Positions 1 to 7,177 of a stretch of 9,630 nucleotides of DNA are shown here, piece by piece; position 1 is the first letter of the stretch; every line of letters begins with the position of its first letter. Where the stretch lies: NCBI GenBank assembly GCA_018658605.1, contig JABHUV010000139.1, positions 1-9,630 on the forward strand. Direction: 5' to 3'. The position numbers and the translations under genes are program-made. This stretch comes from Planctomycetaceae bacterium. Its GTDB lineage: Bacteria; Planctomycetota; Planctomycetia; Pirellulales; Pirellulaceae. Below the pieces are notes generated by a model that was not told the DNA's origin, searched no databases, and was given only the letters and a program-made list of their open reading frames with translations.

Positions 1-1040
1 TAATCCCCGTCGCAGGAGCGGCTTTACTATTGCGGAATTTGATTGAATCTCAATTTAGTGTGGCTATTAGATTTGCATTTCCTGTGGTGGCTAGCAGTAT
101 GTTCTGTTGTTACTTAGCGCTTCGCTGGGCAACTGCACAGTTTAACAGTGAAAGCGTGTTGTTTCGGGAAAATGAAAAATGGGATGTTAAATTGTGGCTT
201 TTGCAGTTGCTGAAAACTCCCCGTGTTGCCCCCACTGCTGGCATGGCAATTTGCTTTGCGTTATTTGTACTGATCTTACGATTCTTTGCAAATTTCGTCG
301 CGCCCGATGCGACAAATTGGTCAGGGTTTCTATTGAATAATAGTGTCGCTTTAATACTTACGGTCGGTGTGCCAGCTATATTGGCCGCGCTGTTTCTGAC
401 GACTAATTTATGGGACACACTCAACATTCGCAGGGTGTCGTTGTCAGTGTTGGTAATTGCGTTGTTGTTGCCATTTTCACTACAACCAATTATCAGTTGG
501 TTTGGGGTGGTGATAGCAGAAATATATCCAATTAGTCCCAGTATGTTGGCTGGCTTGGAAGGCTTGGAAAAAATGTTCGACGCCGCTCCATGGTGGTGGA
601 TGCTCTTGGCGATGGCGGCAGTGCCAGCAGTGTTTGAAGAATTGGCATTTCGAGGGTTTATGCTTTCGGGGCTCAGATCGGAAACCAAAGACTGGACTGC
701 GATTTTTATTACCGCTGCCTTTTTTGGAATCACTCATGGAATTCTTCAGCAATCGTTAAATGCCGGAATGATAGGGGTTTTACTAGGGTATGTAGCAGTA
801 CGCACGAATAGTATTATTCCGACGATGATCATACACTTTTTACATAATGGATTGGTGGTTGTTCTTAGTAAATTTTCCGCTAGCCAAGAATGGCTACAGA
901 CGTTACAGGTTGAATATACCGAAATTGGGGCCATTTACAGCCCGTTTGTGACCGTTGTTGCCACGGTAGTTACCTTGGCCTTGCTGTTTGCGCTTCACCG
1001 CTTAACGGTTGCTCAACCTTCATTAACGGATATCGCATAA
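1..1040 (+). CDS. ABC-2-type permease / CPBP intramembrane metalloprotease fusion protein (3' end; 5' end outside window)
   Basis: This frame is open from the first complete codon (position 3) to the TAA at 1038-1040, so the gene starts left of the window; the TTG at 30 is an internal Leu codon. The visible 345 residues begin 'IPVAGAALLLRNLIE' and continue with 'LALRWATAQFNSESVLFRE', which resembles the C-terminal part of NatB-like ABC-2 exporter permeases in planctomycetes. The second half is a CPBP (CAAX protease and bacteriocin-processing, Abi/Rce1-type) domain. It has EExxxR at 636-653 ('EELAFR'), FxxxH with the His at 735-737 ('FFGITH'), and HxxxN with His 834-836 and Asn 846-848 ('HFLHN'). 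These are the expected metal-binding and catalytic residues of a membrane-embedded protease. About eight or nine hydrophobic segments are visible. The likely role is an inner-membrane exporter subunit joined to a peptidase; the substrate cannot be read from sequence. The CPBP call is firm; the fusion is inferred from the upstream half of the fragment. Confidence 0.85.
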   Translation, partial: IPVAGAALLLRNLIESQFSVAIRFAFPVVASSMFCCYLALRWATAQFNSESVLFRENEKWDVKLWLLQLLKTPRVAPTAGMAICFALFVLILRFFANFVAPDATNWSGFLLNNSVALILTVGVPAILAALFLTTNLWDTLNIRRVSLSVLVIALLLPFSLQPIISWFGVVIAEIYPISPSMLAGLEGLEKMFDAAPWWWMLLAMAAVPAVFEELAFRGFMLSGLRSETKDWTAIFITAAFFGITHGILQQSLNAGMIGVLLGYVAVRTNSIIPTMIIHFLHNGLVVVLSKFSASQEWLQTLQVEYTEIGAIYSPFVTVVATVVTLALLFALHRLTVAQPSLTDIA

Positions 1041-2246
1041 ATGTCAGTCTATCGCGCTCGCTGGGTGCTGCCGATATCTGCGCCTCCCATGGAAAACGGC
1101 TGGGTTAGGTGTCAGCAGGGAATGATTACATCCCTCGGGCAGGGCAGCGTTGCCGAGGAGACAATTGATCTAGGTAATGTTGCCGTTATTCCAGGTTTGA
1201 TTAATGCACATACGCATCTTGAATTTAGCAATCTTGATACACCTCTAGGCACTGGCGACGGGAGTTTCGCTGACTGGATACAGGCGGTGTTGGACTATCG
1301 GGCAAGTTTAGAGATTGGCGGAGGTGTGATCGCCTCCGGATTGGAACAATCTAGCGCGTCCGGTGTTGCCGCGATTGGCGAAATCGCGACGGCAGATGCG
1401 TCTAGTGAATTGGAGAGCGAATACCAAGAGAGTGTCGGGGAACTGATAGCGTATCGCGAGTTTATTGGGTTATCTGAGAGCAGGGTGGCCGAATTATTGA
1501 AACAAGCCGAAGGGCACATCAATGCGGCTAATACGAGAAAATGGCATGCGGGTTTAAGCCCACATGCACCTTACACCGTTCATGGAGATTTGCTTTCAGG
1601 TTTGTGTTTACTGAGTGCTGTCCATCAGGTTCCGCTGGCGATGCATTTGGCGGAGACCTTGGAAGAGATTGAGCTGCTAGAAATGGGAACAGGTCCGTTA
1701 CGGGAATTGTTGGAACGGTTAGGTGTTTGGGACGCTATAGGGATACAGTCGCCTGGGTCGATACAAGCCTGCCTAGAAGAATTGAGTAGATGCTGGCGTG
1801 CTTCGGTCATTCATGGGAACTATCTAGACGTAGACCATCGAAGGTTCATTGGGCAACACCGCGATGTGATGTCGGTAGTGTTTTGTCCACGAACACATGC
1901 CTATTTTGGGCACTCGGACTATCCGCTTGAACAGATGCTAGATGCTGACGTGCGAGTTGCCCTTGGAACGGATTCACGAGCATCGAATCCCGATTTATCG
2001 ATGATCGCTGAACTTGGTTTTTTGGCTTCGGAATTTCCTCATGTTTCAGCAGAACAACTATTGTTTTCAGCAACCCACGCCGGTGCTTATGCATTGGGAC
2101 TAGAAAAGACTGTGGGAGCAATCGTTGTGGGCGCTAGCACACGCTTGTTAGTCGTGCCATGTGACGATGCTACGCTGGACAATGTTCATCAACAAGTCCT
2201 CGAAAATCTAAGTGAGTTTTCCCATTTGCAATGCGATCCTAAGTAA
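1041..2246 (+). CDS. Amidohydrolase-superfamily metal-dependent deaminase/hydrolase (possible aminodeoxyfutalosine or SAH/MTA deaminase type)
   Basis: A 401-residue cytosolic enzyme of the amidohydrolase superfamily (ATZ/TRZ, cytosine- and SAH-deaminase-like group). An N-terminal beta-sandwich segment leads to 'VIPGLINAHTHLEFS', where H57 and H59 are the first metal ligands. H175 ('LSPHAPYTVH'), H202 and E205 ('MHLAETLEE'), H258 ('VIHGNYL') and D311 ('LGTDSRASNPDLS') complete the one-metal deaminase set, so the active site looks intact. In this group the enzyme hydrolytically deaminates adenine-type nucleosides or related amino-heterocycles. Candidate substrates are 6-aminodeoxyfutalosine (futalosine menaquinone pathway, used by planctomycetes), S-adenosylhomocysteine or methylthioadenosine. 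The sequence does not settle which, and no menaquinone gene lies nearby. The ATG abuts the TAA of the upstream membrane protein (TAAATG) with only a weak GGA upstream, so translation is probably coupled to that gene. Confidence 0.85.
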   Translation: MSVYRARWVLPISAPPMENGWVRCQQGMITSLGQGSVAEETIDLGNVAVIPGLINAHTHLEFSNLDTPLGTGDGSFADWIQAVLDYRASLEIGGGVIASGLEQSSASGVAAIGEIATADASSELESEYQESVGELIAYREFIGLSESRVAELLKQAEGHINAANTRKWHAGLSPHAPYTVHGDLLSGLCLLSAVHQVPLAMHLAETLEEIELLEMGTGPLRELLERLGVWDAIGIQSPGSIQACLEELSRCWRASVIHGNYLDVDHRRFIGQHRDVMSVVFCPRTHAYFGHSDYPLEQMLDADVRVALGTDSRASNPDLSMIAELGFLASEFPHVSAEQLLFSATHAGAYALGLEKTVGAIVVGASTRLLVVPCDDATLDNVHQQVLENLSEFSHLQCDPK

Positions 2247-2276
2247 GCGTTTGGGTGGGTAACGCATATTTGCGAT
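2247..2276. terminator. Possible weak bidirectional terminator between convergent genes
   Basis: The 30 bp between two convergent stop codons hold two small overlapping inverted repeats. One is GCGTT (2247-2251) with AACGC (2261-2265) around a 9-nt loop. The other is CGCA (2263-2266) with TGCG (2271-2274) around TATT. They compete for bases 2263-2265. A/T-rich bases follow on the plus strand, but there is no real T-run. A short shared termination site is plausible from position; the stems are weak. Confidence 0.3.
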
Positions 2277-3140
2277 TTAGAGTCGGCAATTGTTGATTGG
2301 AGTTTCAAGGATCGCCGATGCTTGTATTTCTTCCAACTGATCCATTACGGAAGTGATTTCGGTACTCTTTACCATCACACGAACCGCACTCCATTGTTGG
2401 TCATCCAGTGGAGTGATTGTGGGGGACTTGAATCCAGGTGTTATTTTTAGGGCTGCCTCGAGATTGCCTTGTGGAATGTTGTATTCCAGTAGTGAGTAGC
2501 CTCGAGCAATGACAACGCCTTCGAGGCGACGAATGACTCGTTGTGCCAATTCGCTGTGTCGTTGTTGCTTATTTTGAATGAGCACAGTCTCGTAATGACC
2601 GATTTCGTGGGCGATTTTCAAGCGATTAGCCGCAAGTGTACTTCCCGTTTCGACGAGGTCGACGATGACATCGGCGATGCCTAGGGCGATCATAATTTCT
2701 ACACTGCCACTTAGCGGAACGAGATGAGCTGTCGCGTTGTGTTCAGCCAAAAAGTTCTTGGTTACGTTTGTGAAACTTGTAGCAATGCGGTTGCCATCAA
2801 GTTGATTGGGGTCGTTGAACTCGAGATCATCGGGTACACAAACAGCGAGTCGGCATTTGCCAACGTTTAGCGACAATCGCGTATCGACATCCACATTCGC
2901 TTCGGCAACTAAATCAGATCCTGTAATGCCCATGTCGATAGCACCCTCAGCGCACAATACGGGGATGTCATCTGTGCGCAAGAAAATAATGTCGATGGGT
3001 AGACCTCGAACCTTAGCAAATAAGGAACGATTTTGTCGTCGAAAGCGAATGCCCGCTTCTTTGAGTAATTCGATGGCGAGGTCCGATAGACGACCTTTGC
3101 TAGGTAGTCCGATGCGTATGTTGTGATCAGGCGTAGTCAT
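2277..3140 (-). CDS. hisG: ATP phosphoribosyltransferase, long form with C-terminal regulatory domain
   Basis: HisG catalyses the first step of histidine biosynthesis, ATP + PRPP to phosphoribosyl-ATP, in the cytosol. The 287 residues match the long HisG form, which does not need HisZ. The N-terminal periplasmic-binding-like fold begins with 'IRIGLPSKGRL' (8-18). The family signature lies at about 157-174, ending 'DLVETGSTLAAN'. The C-terminal ACT-like domain (about 210-287), with 'SPTITPLDDQQWSAV' and the ending 'PINNCRL', is the part that binds histidine for feedback inhibition and supports hexamer formation. The ATG at 3140 has no clear Shine-Dalgarno. It lies 30 bp after the hisE stop on the same strand, so the two are very likely co-transcribed. 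All family regions are present and there is no sign of damage. Confidence 0.97.
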   Translation of the reverse strand: MTTPDHNIRIGLPSKGRLSDLAIELLKEAGIRFRRQNRSLFAKVRGLPIDIIFLRTDDIPVLCAEGAIDMGITGSDLVAEANVDVDTRLSLNVGKCRLAVCVPDDLEFNDPNQLDGNRIATSFTNVTKNFLAEHNATAHLVPLSGSVEIMIALGIADVIVDLVETGSTLAANRLKIAHEIGHYETVLIQNKQQRHSELAQRVIRRLEGVVIARGYSLLEYNIPQGNLEAALKITPGFKSPTITPLDDQQWSAVRVMVKSTEITSVMDQLEEIQASAILETPINNCRL

Positions 3141-3170
3141 GGGATTGTTGTAATTTGAGATTCGTGTTAG

Positions 3171-3509
3171 TTAGTCGTTGTTGCGAGCCGCTTTTTCTTC
3201 GAGTCCGGAAACTCCAAAACGACGTCCTAATTCGTCTTCGACTTCCTGTAGGTTTATTTCTTGGTGTCCCAGTAGTACCATTAGATGGAACAGTAGATCG
3301 GCGGCTTCGTAGATTAGATGGTCGCGTCCACTCGTTCCGTTTTCGGTGGCTGCTACTATGACTTCTTGGGCTTCCTCGATGAGTTTTTCACTAATGCGTG
3401 GAACGCCTCCAGCAAACAACTGCGTTGTGTAGGAGTTTTCAGGGAGCGTTTGGCGGCGATCCTCGATAACGTCCATCAATTGATACAAGATGTTGGGCGC
3501 GGCGTTCAA
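3171..3509 (-). CDS. hisE: Phosphoribosyl-ATP pyrophosphatase, stand-alone
   Basis: HisE hydrolyses phosphoribosyl-ATP to phosphoribosyl-AMP and pyrophosphate, the second histidine step, directly after HisG. The 112-residue all-alpha protein belongs to the MazG-like superfamily. 'NSYTTQLFAGGVPRISEKLIEE' region residues include E45, E46 and E49, and E68/D71 in 'EAADLLFH' form the second part of the Mg-binding EExxE...ExxD set. Here HisE is separate, not fused to HisI as in enterobacteria. The start is TTG (3507-3509). It is supported by a strong Shine-Dalgarno AAGGGGAG (3524 to 3517, minus strand) 7 nt upstream, and an in-frame stop at 3540-3542 limits any upstream extension. The first in-frame ATG, at residue 12, would cut into the first helix and has no comparable site. 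It is the first gene of a hisE-hisG operon. Confidence 0.95.
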   Translation of the reverse strand: MNAAPNILYQLMDVIEDRRQTLPENSYTTQLFAGGVPRISEKLIEEAQEVIVAATENGTSGRDHLIYEAADLLFHLMVLLGHQEINLQEVEDELGRRFGVSGLEEKAARNND

Positions 3510-3516
3510 GTTTGAG

Positions 3517-3524
3517 CTCCCCTT
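3517..3524 (-). promoter_or_regulatory. Strong ribosome binding site that fixes the TTG start of hisE
   Basis: On the minus strand the sequence reads AAGGGGAG, then 7 nt, then TTG. It is one of the best Shine-Dalgarno matches in the window and is the main reason to choose the TTG start for hisE over the downstream ATG. Confidence 0.7.
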
Positions 3525-3578
3525 TACAGGAGTTGGAATTCATACAACGATGATGGCACAGTTGCCGATACAGGTTTT

Positions 3579-3607
3579 ATCGTAGACAGAGTATTCAAAA
3601 CTGGCAA
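3579..3607 (-). promoter_or_regulatory. Candidate sigma70-type promoter for hisE-hisG
   Basis: Reading the minus strand, TTGCCA (3607 to 3602; 5 of 6 to the consensus -35) is followed after exactly 17 nt by TACGAT (3584 to 3579; 4 of 6 to the consensus -10). Transcription would start near 3572 and give a leader of roughly 60 nt before the hisE TTG. It lies in the 166-bp divergent region between hisE and miaA. I saw no leader peptide rich in His codons and no obvious attenuator in this leader. Planctomycete promoters are poorly defined, so this is a motif match only. Confidence 0.35.
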
Positions 3608-3675
3608 TTGCTGGGTAATGACTAGCAAGCAATGTTAAGCAAAACAACGCACGCAACGGGTGAGTTATAGGGATT

Positions 3676-4677
3676 ATGACGGAACAAAACAGACAACCGG
3701 ATCCTACGGCGCCAGAGTCTTCGGTGCCTTCAGGTCCAGCTGAGCCTGTCCCGGCTGTAGATACTGCCTGTTGGTTTTTGACAGGTCCGACAGCGAGTGG
3801 GAAATCTGCGACGGCGATGGCGCTTGCGCAAAATATCGACGCTGAAATTATTTCATTAGATTCCATGGCAATCTACCGCGGAATGGATATAGGTACAGCT
3901 AAGCCTGTACCCAGTGAACGTGTCGTCGCTCATCATTTATTAGACATTCGCGATTGTACCGAAAAATTTAGTGTTGCTCAGTACCTCGATGCGGCCCACG
4001 TTTGTGTCGCTGAAATTCTAGGCCGCGGTAAAATTCCTTTGTTCGTCGGTGGCACGCCGATGTATCTGAAGGTGCTGTTGCGAGGGATGTTTGTAGGACC
4101 ACCGGCTGATTGGGAATTTCGTGCAGAGGTTCAAGAGCAAATTGAGATACATGGCAACGAATTGATTCATCAACAGCTTGAACGTGTCGATCCCTTATCG
4201 GCGCATAAACTACATCCCAACGATATCAGAAGGGTTATTAGAGCCTTGGAAGTGTATCATCTAACGGGTGTTCCGATTAGTCACCAGCAGCAACAATTTG
4301 AAAACCAAGGTCCTTCAGATAGGCGGAATGTATTTGTATTGTCGTGGCCACGTCCACTGCTTCATCAGCGGATCGAACAGCGTGTTGAGCAGATGTTTGA
4401 GAATGGTTTTGTGGCAGAGGTTGAAGCTCTAGTTTCGAAACACGGTTCGCTCGGACGAACAGCAGCGCAGGCCGTAGGGTATCAAGAGACATTAGCACTG
4501 CTACATGAAGAGTGTTCACTGGAGGAAGCGATTGAACAAGTGAAAATTCGCACACGCAAATTTGCACGCCGACAGGAGACATGGTTTCGCGGTTTTGAGG
4601 AATGTGTTTGGATTCCGCAAGTTACGCCGGTGGAAATAGGCGATACGGTTGAGCAAATCTTAGAGCAAGCCGAGTAG
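3676..4677 (+). CDS. miaA: tRNA dimethylallyltransferase (adenosine-37 isopentenyltransferase)
   Basis: MiaA transfers a dimethylallyl group from DMAPP to N6 of adenosine 37 in tRNAs that read codons starting with U. The 333 residues contain the P-loop 'GPTASGKS' (37-44), 'DSMAIYRGMDIGTAKP' (62-77) with the catalytic Asp, 'HHLLDI' (86-91), 'VGGTPMYLKVLLRG' (124-137), 'PNDIRRVIRALEVY' (181-194) and the tRNA-contacting 'RTRKFARRQETWFR' (292-305). The usual GGTGLY is GGTPMY here, which I believe is a planctomycete variant. Residues 1 to about 28 are a Pro/Ser/Glu-rich tail ahead of the core. An in-frame TGA at 3661 limits the start. The ATG has only AGGGA 2 nt upstream, so the GTG at 3724 (residue 17) is a possible alternative start that would remove part of the tail. 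It is divergent from hisE and followed by aspS. Confidence 0.96.
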   Translation: MTEQNRQPDPTAPESSVPSGPAEPVPAVDTACWFLTGPTASGKSATAMALAQNIDAEIISLDSMAIYRGMDIGTAKPVPSERVVAHHLLDIRDCTEKFSVAQYLDAAHVCVAEILGRGKIPLFVGGTPMYLKVLLRGMFVGPPADWEFRAEVQEQIEIHGNELIHQQLERVDPLSAHKLHPNDIRRVIRALEVYHLTGVPISHQQQQFENQGPSDRRNVFVLSWPRPLLHQRIEQRVEQMFENGFVAEVEALVSKHGSLGRTAAQAVGYQETLALLHEECSLEEAIEQVKIRTRKFARRQETWFRGFEECVWIPQVTPVEIGDTVEQILEQAE

Positions 4678-4821
4678 AAATTGTTGTTATATGTATAGCG
4701 GTTTACAGAGTAGCTCGCTGCGCTTCTCGCCTTTTCCAAAATCACTTCCGCTTGTAAGATGGTATGTTTGGTGGTTAGCGCTATTAATTAGTGGCAAAAC
4801 ATAGCCGATAGAGCTGAAACG

Positions 4822-4827
4822 TATAAT
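4822..4827 (+). promoter_or_regulatory. Perfect -10 box (TATAAT) upstream of aspS
   Basis: The 186-bp gap between miaA and aspS contains an exact TATAAT about 36 bp before the aspS start, giving a leader of about 30 nt. No convincing -35 hexamer sits at 16-18 nt spacing ('acatag' at 17) and there is no extended TG. Its position suits an independent aspS promoter. The rest of the gap shows no tRNA, no strong hairpin and no credible small gene. Confidence 0.4.
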
Positions 4828-4863
4828 TTGAAACATTGAAGTTATAGCGAAGGATATTAGACA

Positions 4864-6630
4864 GTGTTGCGAACCCATACTTGTGGTGAATTGCGGACAG
4901 ACCAACTCGATTCAGAAGTCACTTTGTGTGGCTGGGTTGATAGTTCGCGTGATCATGGTGGAGCTGTATTTATTGACTTGCGCGATCGTTATGGCAAAAC
5001 GCAAGTCGTGTTTGGCCCCGACAGCGGTTTAGTAGATGAAGGTAGTGCACTACGAAACGAGGACGTGATTCTAGTAGTGGGCAAAGTTTCCTCTCGCCCT
5101 GATGGAACCGTCAACGATAAGTTACCAACTGGCGAATTAGAAGTTCGAGTCACAAAGTTGCAAATTCTCAACAAAAGTGAAACTCCACCATTTACGCCGA
5201 GCCAACAAGAGTTGCCAGGCGAAGACCTGCGATTGCAGTACCGGTATTTGGATCTGCGACGCAAGCCAATGCAGGATGTGTTGCAACTACGCAGTCATGT
5301 TATCAAGATGATGCGTGATTATTTTGAGCAACACGAGTTTATTGATGTGGAAACTCCGATTCTTGGACGCAGTACCCCTGAGGGAGCTCGGGATTATCTT
5401 GTGCCAAGTCGTGTACATGACGGAGAATTCTATGCGTTACCGCAATCGCCTCAACTTTACAAACAAATTTTGATGGTGGCTGGATACGATCGTTACATTC
5501 AAGTCGCGCGATGTTTTCGAGATGAAGATCTACGAGCCGATAGACAACCGGAATTCACTCAGCTCGACGTTGAAATGTCGTTCGTGGATGCTGATGATGT
5601 GATGGGCATGATCGATGGTTTAATGCAAAAAATGGCGCAGGATATCAAGGGGCTGGAGTTGCAGTTGCCACTGCCACGAATGACCTACGACGAAGCGATG
5701 AGTCGATTTGGTAGTGATGCACCTGACTTGCGTTTTGGAATGGAATTGATCGATTGCTCAGACTTGGCTGCCAAGGCTGAGTTTCGAGTGTTCTCCGGGG
5801 CAGTCGAGTCTGGTGGTGTGGTGCGGGGAATCAAAGCGGATGGTGTGGCGGAGAAATTTTCTCGTAAACGGATTGATCAGTTTACAGATTGGGTAAAACA
5901 AGATTTCGGTGCTAAGGGCCTAGCATGGTTCCGCGTCGAGGAAGATGGAACGTTATGGTCGCCGATTGCTAAAAACTTTAGCGATGAACTATTGGTGGAG
6001 ATTGGCCAGCGGATGGAAGCTAAGCCGGGCGATATTATGTTCTTTATCGCCGATACTTGGGAGGTCAGTTGTCGGGCATTGTCGGCTCTGAGGAAGTCTC
6101 TCGGCGCTGAGCTGAAATTGTACGATCCGCAGGAGATGCATTTCTCGTGGGTCGTCGAATTTCCTATGTTCGATTACGATGCGGAGGAACAACGCTGGGT
6201 GTCTACACATCATCCCTTTACCGCCCCGCGACCTCAAGATGTAGCCTTGCTTGAAACCGATGCTGCAAAAGCACGAGCAATTGCCTATGACCTTGTGATT
6301 AATGGTTTTGAGGCAGGTGGCGGAACCATTCGAATCCACGACCAAAATGATCAACGCCAGGTGTTTGAGTTGCTAGGGATTGACGAAGAGACAGCCCAAG
6401 ATCGTTTCGGGTTTTTGCTCGATGCATTAAAATACGGTGCGCCTCCACATGGCGGGATTGCACTAGGGATCGACCGAGTCGTCATGCTATTCGGAGATTT
6501 GGATAATATTCGTGATTGCATTGCGTTCCCAAAAACGCAGAAAGCTGCGGATATGATGACTGGGGCACCGAGTCCTGTAGATGATAAACAACTACGTGAA
6601 CTTAGCATCAACGTCATTCGCCCCGATTGA
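4864..6630 (+). CDS. aspS: Aspartyl-tRNA synthetase, bacterial type; residues suggest non-discriminating (AspRS/AsnRS dual use)
   Basis: A class II synthetase that activates Asp with ATP and loads it on tRNA. The 588 residues have the full bacterial-type plan. The anticodon-binding OB fold is at about 1-105 ('VTLCGWVDSSRDHGG'). The catalytic core starts near 135 with motif 1 around 'EFIDVETPIL'. Motif 2 begins 'FRDEDLRADRQPEFTQLD' (218-235). The GAD insertion domain, specific to bacterial enzymes, lies at about 290-430. Motif 3 is 'GGIALGIDRVVMLF' (530-543). The start is GTG, with GAAGGA at 4849-4854 placed 9 nt upstream and an in-frame TAG at 4858-4860 that rules out an earlier start. In the anticodon domain H31 and G81 occupy the positions where E. 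coli AspRS has Leu and Lys. His and Gly there are known from non-discriminating enzymes that also charge tRNA-Asn. The specificity is inference; the identity as AspRS is certain. Confidence 0.98.
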   Translation: MLRTHTCGELRTDQLDSEVTLCGWVDSSRDHGGAVFIDLRDRYGKTQVVFGPDSGLVDEGSALRNEDVILVVGKVSSRPDGTVNDKLPTGELEVRVTKLQILNKSETPPFTPSQQELPGEDLRLQYRYLDLRRKPMQDVLQLRSHVIKMMRDYFEQHEFIDVETPILGRSTPEGARDYLVPSRVHDGEFYALPQSPQLYKQILMVAGYDRYIQVARCFRDEDLRADRQPEFTQLDVEMSFVDADDVMGMIDGLMQKMAQDIKGLELQLPLPRMTYDEAMSRFGSDAPDLRFGMELIDCSDLAAKAEFRVFSGAVESGGVVRGIKADGVAEKFSRKRIDQFTDWVKQDFGAKGLAWFRVEEDGTLWSPIAKNFSDELLVEIGQRMEAKPGDIMFFIADTWEVSCRALSALRKSLGAELKLYDPQEMHFSWVVEFPMFDYDAEEQRWVSTHHPFTAPRPQDVALLETDAAKARAIAYDLVINGFEAGGGTIRIHDQNDQRQVFELLGIDEETAQDRFGFLLDALKYGAPPHGGIALGIDRVVMLFGDLDNIRDCIAFPKTQKAADMMTGAPSPVDDKQLRELSINVIRPD

Positions 6631-6754
6631 TATTTGCGAACACCCTCACCTCGGGGTTGTTAAAAACACTTGATTTGGCTTGGATGTCGTTCGATTATAA
6701 AATCTATTGCCTCAAGGTATTTTGAATTCGCTTCCTATGAAGGATCATGTCATA

Positions 6755-7114
6755 TCAAATCATGTCGGGTCTATTGACGGTACGGTCATTGATAATATTT
6801 CCTGTATTGAGCGTTCCGGCGGGTTCAAATAGGACAATCTGGCACTCCGAATTGGCGACCGGTTTGTGCTCAACCCCGCGAGGAACAACGTATAACTCTC
6901 CCGGTTGTAATTTAACCACCTCGTCCCGCAAGTGAATTTCGAGGCATCCCTGGATCACCCAGAAAAGCTCATCTTCCCGCTCATGGAAGTGCCAGTCAAA
7001 TTCGCCCAGTAGCTTGGCAACCTTAACCTGCTGACCGTTTAGTTCAGCAATTACTTTGGGAGACCAATGTTCCGTAAAGCTGGCTAACTTGTTCTGCACA
7101 TCAACTTTTTGCAT
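6755..7114 (-). CDS. Small single-domain cupin (cupin_2-type metal-binding beta-barrel)
   Basis: A 119-residue cytosolic protein with one complete cupin domain. Cupin motif 1 is at 37-56: 'GEFDWHFHEREDELFWVIQG', with ligands H42, H44 and E49. Motif 2 is at 72-88: 'GELYVVPRGVEHKPVAN', with ligand H83. All four metal ligands are present, so it should bind Mn, Fe, Zn or similar. Small cupins of this type include sugar isomerases, dioxygenases and ligand-sensing proteins; the reaction cannot be read here. The C-terminal ~16 residues ('TGNIINDRTVNRPDMI') extend past the barrel. The ATG at 7114 has GGAGAA (7128 to 7123) 8 nt upstream. It lies 63 bp downstream of the HEAT-repeat gene on the same strand and could be the last gene of that unit. 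It converges on aspS across 124 bp. Confidence 0.9.
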   Translation of the reverse strand: MQKVDVQNKLASFTEHWSPKVIAELNGQQVKVAKLLGEFDWHFHEREDELFWVIQGCLEIHLRDEVVKLQPGELYVVPRGVEHKPVANSECQIVLFEPAGTLNTGNIINDRTVNRPDMI

Positions 7115-7177
7115 ATTATTTATTCTCCAGAATTCAACTCTACGCTAGAAGTTCCGACAAGCGGTTCGTCGCCGGTA

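Noticed and set aside
3155..3515. Open frames on the plus strand opposite hisE
   Set aside because: They are antisense to a clearly conserved hisE, have no domain-like content and no ribosome binding site. They are frame shadows.
3607..3633. 6-bp inverted repeat ATTGCT (3607-3612) / AGCAAT (3628-3633) with a 15-nt loop in the hisE-miaA divergent region
   Set aside because: It is short, does not extend inward or outward, and overlaps the candidate -35 of hisE by a single base only. A match this short is expected by chance, so I do not call an operator.
4678..4863. Possible RNA gene or small protein in the miaA-aspS gap
   Set aside because: I looked for tRNA arms, strong hairpins and short frames with a ribosome binding site and found none. 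Only the TATAAT near aspS stands out.
6639..6661. Possible hairpin AACACCC...GGGGTTGTT just after aspS
   Set aside because: The stem is about 7 bp with a bulge and is followed by TAAAAA, not a T-run, on the plus strand. It is not convincing as an intrinsic terminator.
6744..6766. Direct repeat ATCATGTC at 6744-6751 and 6759-6766
   Set aside because: Two 8-bp copies 15 bp apart, one inside the end of the cupin gene. This is too short and too few to call a binding site or an attachment site.
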